A DNA stretch of 64,000 nt, taken from positions 82,501 through 146,500 of the forward strand of contig JACEFZ010003493.1 of the NCBI GenBank assembly GCA_014155875.1. Direction: 5' to 3'. Position 1 is the first letter of the stretch; each line of letters opens with the position of its first letter. The stretch comes from Cepaea nemoralis (lineage: Eukaryota > Mollusca > Gastropoda > Stylommatophora > Helicidae). The notes below the pieces were generated by a model, which had not been told where the DNA came from, ran no database searches, and saw only the letters and a program-made list of their open reading frames with translations. Below, piece after piece: positions 60,087 to 64,000 of this stretch. Made by a program: the position numbers and the translations under genes.

Positions 60087-60529
60087 TGTCAGGATCTTCT
60101 ATTAGGCTCGTTGGCTAACACATGTGAGACAGTACAAGTACAACGTGATTCGACGTAAGACACAGCAACACAATTTCTATGGATTTATTACCACATTAAA
60201 TACATAACAATAGTTACAGCAATGTACAACATATAACAACTCACAACCACAATACAGCTCATAGGTCTGACGCTCACGATATCAGTCGTTCAGCTCACAA
60301 CCACGGAGATTCACACAAAACGCCTTGCTCTCGACACACACGTCCGTTCAGATGTCCAGTCCCAGCTTGGTCTGAGATTAGCACACACACTGCCCACTGC
60401 CTCTGGTGGGGTCACGTGGCTTTGCGTGCGTCTGTCGTCAGCGCTGGTTGCGTGTCAGGTAAGAATCTCGCCAGCGCGACAACTCTTGTCCGCCGGGCGC
60501 CGCAACGATGTTGCTGCTAGGCTCTGACA
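60087..60529 (-). repeat. LTR C of LTR retrotransposon 2
   Basis: 443 bp, one visible difference from LTR A (ccacattaaa against ccacgttaaa). Its right border lies 230 bp before the first RBM19 exon found. Confidence 0.93.
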
Positions 60530-60759
60530 TTTGCCATATTCAAAACTCCATGCAGAGGACTAAAATATCAGATACAACTTTGCAAAGAAGTTTGCTCGAC
60601 TGCCTGTTATTTTATACCTGCAATATTTACTGTTTGCACTATTGAATTTGCAGAGGGATTTTCTTAATTATGCAATTTCCTTGTTAAATAACTTTTAAAT
60701 TGTTATTTAAGTTCAGTTAATTAATTTCATTGTTTCTTTTTTTTAAATTTCCTACATAG
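60530..60759 (+). other. Intron end before RBM19 exon
   Basis: AT-rich sequence with a pyrimidine-rich tract (tgtttctttttttt) before the acceptor at 60759. No exon or repeat is recognised. Confidence 0.5.
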
Positions 60760-60814
60760 AAAAATCATCTTATAAGAAGAAGAAAGACTTGAAGCAGAAG
60801 GCAAACAGTTCAAG
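60760..60814 (+). CDS. RBM19: RBM19 exon, SSYKKKK linker
   Basis: 55 nt, acceptor ACATAG, donor GTAATT. It encodes KSSYKKKKDLKQKANSS in phase with the next exon (AG then T gives serine). This is the basic linker that follows RRM3 in the family. It lies 230 bp right of the third LTR of the rearranged LTR element. Confidence 0.85.
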
Positions 60815-63662
60815 GTAATTCAGTGTCAGTCATGGCAGCCATTGTCATGGAGGGGAGATAATTTGATTTTCTGACACATTTGAGTTTTTGTATACATTTC
60901 GTTCAGTGTTAGTGTATCTGTTTGTTTATGTGCCACTTTCTTCTGTGTTTGTATGTATAGAGAATTATATGATGTTTGTTTGCAAGTGTTTTAAAATATG
61001 CAGCTTTCATTAGATTGTTTGTACAATCCCGTGAGTATCTTGTCCTGATTTGATCAGATGTTTGCATGTAGATCTGAATTTGGGCCTATGTGTAGTTTTA
61101 GCTTGATTATTGCATGCAGACTATGCCCAATTGCATGTTAGAAATGTGTATATATGTAGATTAGGATCTGCAGTGGCAGAGAGATTAGAGCGCTCCCCTA
61201 CCACGGTAATGGTCTGGGTTCAATCCCCAGCAGAGGATTTTTGTTTACAAGTTTGGCCCTGAGGTTGACATAAAAATTTGGTAGCGTTTGTTGCATGTCT
61301 TTGACAGGATGTTGCAATCAACCCCAGCATTGTTGTCTGTGATTTACTATGCAATTTTAATTCAGCAGTCTTGCCAATGGAGGAATATCATCAGCAGAGT
61401 TGATCTAGAAGACCAAGATCTGTGGAGAGACATGAACGCCTACACCAGCTGGCAGGGCACTTGATGATGTTTGCTATTGCTTTCCGAATGGCTGCCGTCT
61501 CATAGTGTGTCTTACGTCACATGCATAGGCATTCAATTGTCTTGGTTTCGTTGCATCTTCATTGCAATGCTGGTTCTTCTTCTGTGTTCATACAGGGTGT
61601 TTTTTCAGACACTTTTGCGTTGTATCAAGTTTATTTGCACCCTTAGGCCGACACACCTGACTTCTGTGGATGTTTGTTGACCGGGTTAACCTCCCCGGGG
61701 CAATGTTGGTTCTAATAGGAACTATACTGCAGAGCTTTTCTACCCCTCTCCGAGCCCAGTGAGGTGTGCAAGCCTGGTACTGAAGCTTCATACATATGGG
61801 GAGGTTGTAACCAGGTCTTGATTCAGCACGGCACACACAGACCTGGGGGGGGGGGGGGGGGGTAATGCATCTCCCACAGGTGTTAATGCATCTTCCACGG
61901 GTGTTAATACATCTCCTGTGGGTGTTAATGCATCTCCCACAGATGTTAATGCATCTCCCAGAGATGTTAATGCATCTCCCATGGGTGTTAATGCACTGCC
62001 CATGAGTGTTAATGCACCTCCCACGGGTGTTAATGCACCTCCCACGGGTGTTAATGCACCTCCCATGGGTGTTAATGCGTATCCCACAAGTGTTAATACA
62101 TCTCCCACAGATTTTAATGCCATTTTTGTAACTTGTATGTTTGCCTTTCTGTTTCAATCAGTGCTCACAACTGGAACGCTTTATTTCTGGGGGCCAATGC
62201 CGTTGTTGATGCCATGGCAAGCAAGTACAACACAGACAAGAGTCATATTTTGGATGATGTAAGACGTGTGTTGCCTGGTTTGTGGTATCCGCTAACTTGA
62301 TTTTCATTATCACCATGTTGTTGGTTTTCATATGTATATCTGCATGGCTGAGAGGTTTAGCACACACAACTTTCTCTTCTGACCATGGCGTGGGGAGTTC
62401 TTTCAACGCGCCGGTCAGTTGGGCTTAACTGTTGACTTCTCATTCTTCACTTGGGGAGGTAAATTACATGTACCTCAGGGGTCAGAGGGGTTTGCCTGAT
62501 TGTGAGGAAAACTGGTAATGGGGAAAGTTAACCCTCATGCAAAATTCAGTTCTGTGATTAGTCATGTGTGGACTATGCTCAGAATTAGCTTGCACAATGA
62601 AAATATGTACATCTTATTGTATGCATCCCTGCACTCAACTAAGTTAACACCTTTATAAGAAGAGAGCACTATCCAGGGAAGATAACTCTGCAGCATTAGG
62701 ATAACAAGGGCCTCTACTTCCATGAACCCCTGGATCAGCAATAGGACATCAGTACCGACTTATGATTGAATTAGCAAGAGCAAACAAATCACTGGCATGG
62801 GCATGACAACAGCATTCCTTAAGCAAGAGAAATATTGACACTAAGAGCAAACCACCGGTCTCTGGCTTACGGATGCGATTCATCAGGCCGCTTACCTGCG
62901 TTCGAAACACAGCTGCGACCGATTTGGCAGCAGACCATGTCGTGCTGGTTTTAACGTGTTGGTATGGGAGCCGGTTGTTTAGAAAGCAATGGCAAACTTA
63001 CTGAACGTAAACTTGCCAAGACATCAATCAACAACATCAGTAAAATGCTGGTGTTGACAATGATGTCCTGTAAATAGGATATGAAAAAAAAAAAAAAAAA
63101 AGGCAAACCTCACTTATAACAGGTGAAAGACGCACAACAGAGATTAAGAACAAAATAGCGCAAGCAAAAGCTGCCTTTCAGAAAATGAAAAGTAACTTAT
63201 ACAACATATCACTATCATTGAATGTAAGAAGGAGAGTGCTGAAATGCTATACAGAGCCTGTAATGGAATCATTCTAGAGGAAGCAAACACAATTACGTAC
63301 TGAAGTCTGACACTGACCTTTGAGGTGCATAACTAGGTGTGAAGCTCTCCCCTCTAAAAAGGAAAACGTTTTTAGATGTGCCTTTGATTTTACCAGGAAA
63401 TTAAAGAAATCATATGCTATATACATTAGTCTCGAAATAGGGCCGTAGATTCTAACAGGAAGCTGAAGAAATCATGTATTACAATTGTTGCAGTCTAAGA
63501 CAGGTGTGTTTTCATCTTTTAATCTTTCATGGCAAATTTCTCTCTTGTCAGGAATCCCGTGGCAGTGTGGGAGTGAGGTTAGCCCTGGGAGAGACACAAA
63601 TTGTTTCAGAGACAAGAGAGTTTCTCATCTCAAATGGTGTAGCATTGGACAGTTTCAGCCAG
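60760..63662 (+). CDS. RBM19: RBM19 (Mrd1) RNA-binding protein, central part, three exons, both ends missing
   Basis: Gene-level entry. RBM19/Mrd1 is a nucleolar protein with several RRMs (six in animals) needed for pre-rRNA processing and small-subunit assembly. Three exons with AG/GT borders and matching phases give the linker after RRM3 (SSYKKKK), the conserved HNWNALFLGANAVVDAMASK block, and GSVGVRLALGETQIVSETRE through DSFSQ, which leads into RRM4. The gene continues past the right edge. The exons for RRMs 1-3, expected to the left, were not found between 46651 and 60760, so the copy may be split, rearranged, misassembled or a partial duplicate. The introns hold SINEs and a minisatellite. 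Identification rests on the distinctive linker blocks, not on an RRM itself. Confidence 0.87.
61160..61480 (+). mobile_element. tRNA-derived SINE head, reversed SINE tail and RTE scrap
   Basis: 61168-61240 has A- and B-box order (GCAGTGGCAGAGAGATTAGA ... GGGTTCAATCCCC). 61290-61380 matches the conserved SINE tail in reverse orientation. 61383-61475 is an RTE-like LINE 3' end (atcatcagcagagttgatc ... cagctggcagggcacttgat). A mosaic of at least three insertions in an RBM19 intron. Confidence 0.65.
61578..61699 (-). mobile_element. Short element sharing the LINE A/B 3' end, diverged copy
   Basis: Flanked by gcaatgctggttct (61564-61577) and gcaatgttggttct (61700-61713), one mismatch. It has the same 5' start (CCCCGGGGAGGTTAACCCGG on minus) as 45143-45286, is shorter inside and clearly older. 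Confidence 0.78.
61847..62120. repeat. Poly-G tract and 24-bp minisatellite
   Basis: About 16 G at 61847-61862, then about ten units of gtgttaatgcatctcccacg-type sequence with a 24-bp period. It ends about 40 bp before the RBM19 exon at 62162. The multiple-of-three period gives repeated-peptide ORFs on both strands that are not genes. Confidence 0.9.
62162..62258 (+). CDS. RBM19: RBM19 exon, HNWNALFLGANAVVDAMASK block
   Basis: 97 nt, acceptor AATCAG, donor GTAAGA. It encodes AHNWNALFLGANAVVDAMAS and a further 12 residues ending HILDD, phase 0 at the donor. It is close to the vertebrate RBM19 segment HNWNTLFMGPNAVADAIAQK. The exon starts about 40 bp after a 24-bp minisatellite. Confidence 0.9.
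62335..62560 (+). other. tRNA-like SINE relic in RBM19 intron
   Basis: A degenerate head (ctgcatggctgagaggttta) and a weak B-box-like stretch are visible. The rest of 62260-62855 shows nothing I can assign. Confidence 0.4.
62858..63102 (+). mobile_element. tRNA-derived SINE with poly-A end
   Basis: Head GGTCTCTGGCTTACGGATGC ... CTGCGTTCGAAACACAGC, then the conserved body (gaccgatttggcagcagacc, gtaaacttgccaagacatca, gacaatgatgtcctgtaaat), then 18 A at about 63085-63102. Confidence 0.82.
63120..63275 (+). mobile_element. RTE-like LINE scrap
   Basis: acaacagagattaagaacaa and gaatgtaagaaggagagtgc match 16300-16420. This is the TEIKN ... [10 protein letters not shown] region of the RTE-like remnant, truncated on both sides. 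Confidence 0.75.
63552..63662 (+). CDS. RBM19: RBM19 exon, GSVGVRLALGETQ block
   Basis: 111 nt, 37 codons, phase 0 at both ends, acceptor TTGTCAG, donor GTAAGC. It encodes GSVGVRLALGETQ, REFLISNGVALDSFSQ, the pre-RRM4 block of RBM19. It is the last recognisable exon in the window. Confidence 0.92.
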
Positions 63663-63732
63663 GTAAGCATCATCTGTTGGTTTTACTAAATAAAAATTAT
63701 TTGTAGTAAATTTCATGGCAGTGCATACCAAG

Positions 63733-63970
63733 CCTACGCCTTGGTTGGCAATTGGTCTAGGGTCAAAGCTCTGACATGCGGATCATTGCTTTGCTGATCT
63801 AGTAGCTTTTGCAGCTTGTCTTGTTCAAGAAGTATTAGTGTTACCTTTCCTCTGGAGTAAACTAGGCAGGCCGAGAGAGGGATCGTGCTGACTGGGCAAC
63901 ACATGGTCTCTAAACTCAGCCCATACTTTGTGCTATGGAGAGGTTTAACTCCATTTTACAAACTTTAGAT
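63733..63970 (-). repeat. SINE-like repeat, third copy, reverse orientation
   Basis: Reverse complement of the family at 17150-17390 and 22918-23110 (gatcattgctttgctgatc, ggagtaaactaggca, gggcaacacatggtctct). A LINE-tail trace (gatggcaaggtgccagt) follows at the window edge. Confidence 0.65.
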
Positions 63971-64000
63971 GGCAAGGTGCCAGTCAGTAATTGATTTATG

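Larger units (their letters stand above)
53623..60529 (-). mobile_element. LTR retrotransposon 2 (same lineage), rearranged, three LTRs
   Basis: Three 443-bp LTR copies in one direction (53623-54065, 59051-59493, 60087-60529) surround two internal blocks. The large block (54066-59050) runs on the minus strand from a zinc knuckle through protease, integrase, RT and RNase H to a 1.38-kb 3' region and purine tract (cccggggagaa). The small block (59494-60077) repeats only the last 584 bp of the 3' region. The outer LTRs differ by one visible base; the middle one differs from them at about six positions. No 5-bp duplication matches at any border pair. So this is not one clean insertion but a recombined or template-switched array. 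Confidence 0.88.

Noticed and set aside
53623..60529. Two independent, clean LTR insertions side by side
   Set aside because: None of the LTR borders shows a matching 5-bp duplication, and the similarity pairing (outer LTRs closest) contradicts two separate elements.
61863..62110. CRISPR-like regularly spaced repeat
   Set aside because: Units are contiguous with no unique spacers, and the host is eukaryotic. It is a minisatellite.
61588..62157. 189-codon ORF with GRCINTH-type repeats
   Set aside because: It arises from a 24-bp minisatellite whose length is a multiple of three, plus a retroposon on one side. No family is matched.
60760..63662. RBM19 piece as a processed retrocopy
   Set aside because: The coding blocks are separated by introns with GT/AG sites and matching phases, so it is not a spliced cDNA copy.

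Overview
This window is eukaryotic nuclear DNA, most likely from a lophotrochozoan invertebrate. A mollusc is my guess from the style of the repeats, with no direct proof. It is AT-rich, has long introns with GT/AG splice sites, and is dominated by retrotransposons and tRNA-derived SINEs. I see no bacterial or organellar signal.

Host genes. On the minus strand, fifteen exons between 46651 and 215 rebuild the N-terminal half (471 codons, every junction in phase) of EFTUD2/Snu114, the GTPase of the U5 snRNP. The gene runs off the left edge. On the plus strand at the right end, three exons (60760-63662) encode the central part of RBM19/Mrd1, a nucleolar multi-RRM protein of pre-rRNA processing. 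The gene runs off the right edge. The two genes are divergently oriented, but I could not find the RBM19 exons for RRMs 1-3 in the 14 kb between them.

Mobile DNA fills the introns. Left to right the main items are: a 39-bp minisatellite (1-167); fragments of a zinc-finger-tailed LINE (3018-3455, 5055-5205); a 699-bp piggyBac MITE (4139-4837); full-length LINE copy A (8837-13822, minus); a 599-bp repeat (14232-14830); an RTE-like LINE (15190-16850); a decayed RNase-H LINE (18500-20830); a 5'-truncated LINE with a C-terminal C2H2 finger (27102-28932); an LTR retrotransposon (33156-44851) carrying full-length LINE copy B (39799-44783) inside its 3' LTR; a deleted Tc1/mariner (46903-48357); a three-LTR rearranged copy of a related LTR element (53623-60529, minus); and a 24-bp minisatellite in an RBM19 intron.

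Most notable points. (1) Both LTR elements are Ty3/gypsy-like by sequence, but integrase lies upstream of reverse transcriptase, the Copia-like order of the Gmr1 lineage. (2) The two 4,985-bp LINEs have perfect target-site duplications yet encode only one ORF (APE-RT-RNase H). Their first nucleotides can fold into a 7-bp P1, P3 and P2 resembling an HDV-like self-cleaving ribozyme. (3) Short (about 110-144 bp) elements with their own target-site duplications share the LINE's 3' end, which suggests a SINE-LINE partnership. (4) The three-LTR cluster lacks a target-site duplication and lies 230 bp from the first RBM19 exon found, close to where upstream exons are missing.
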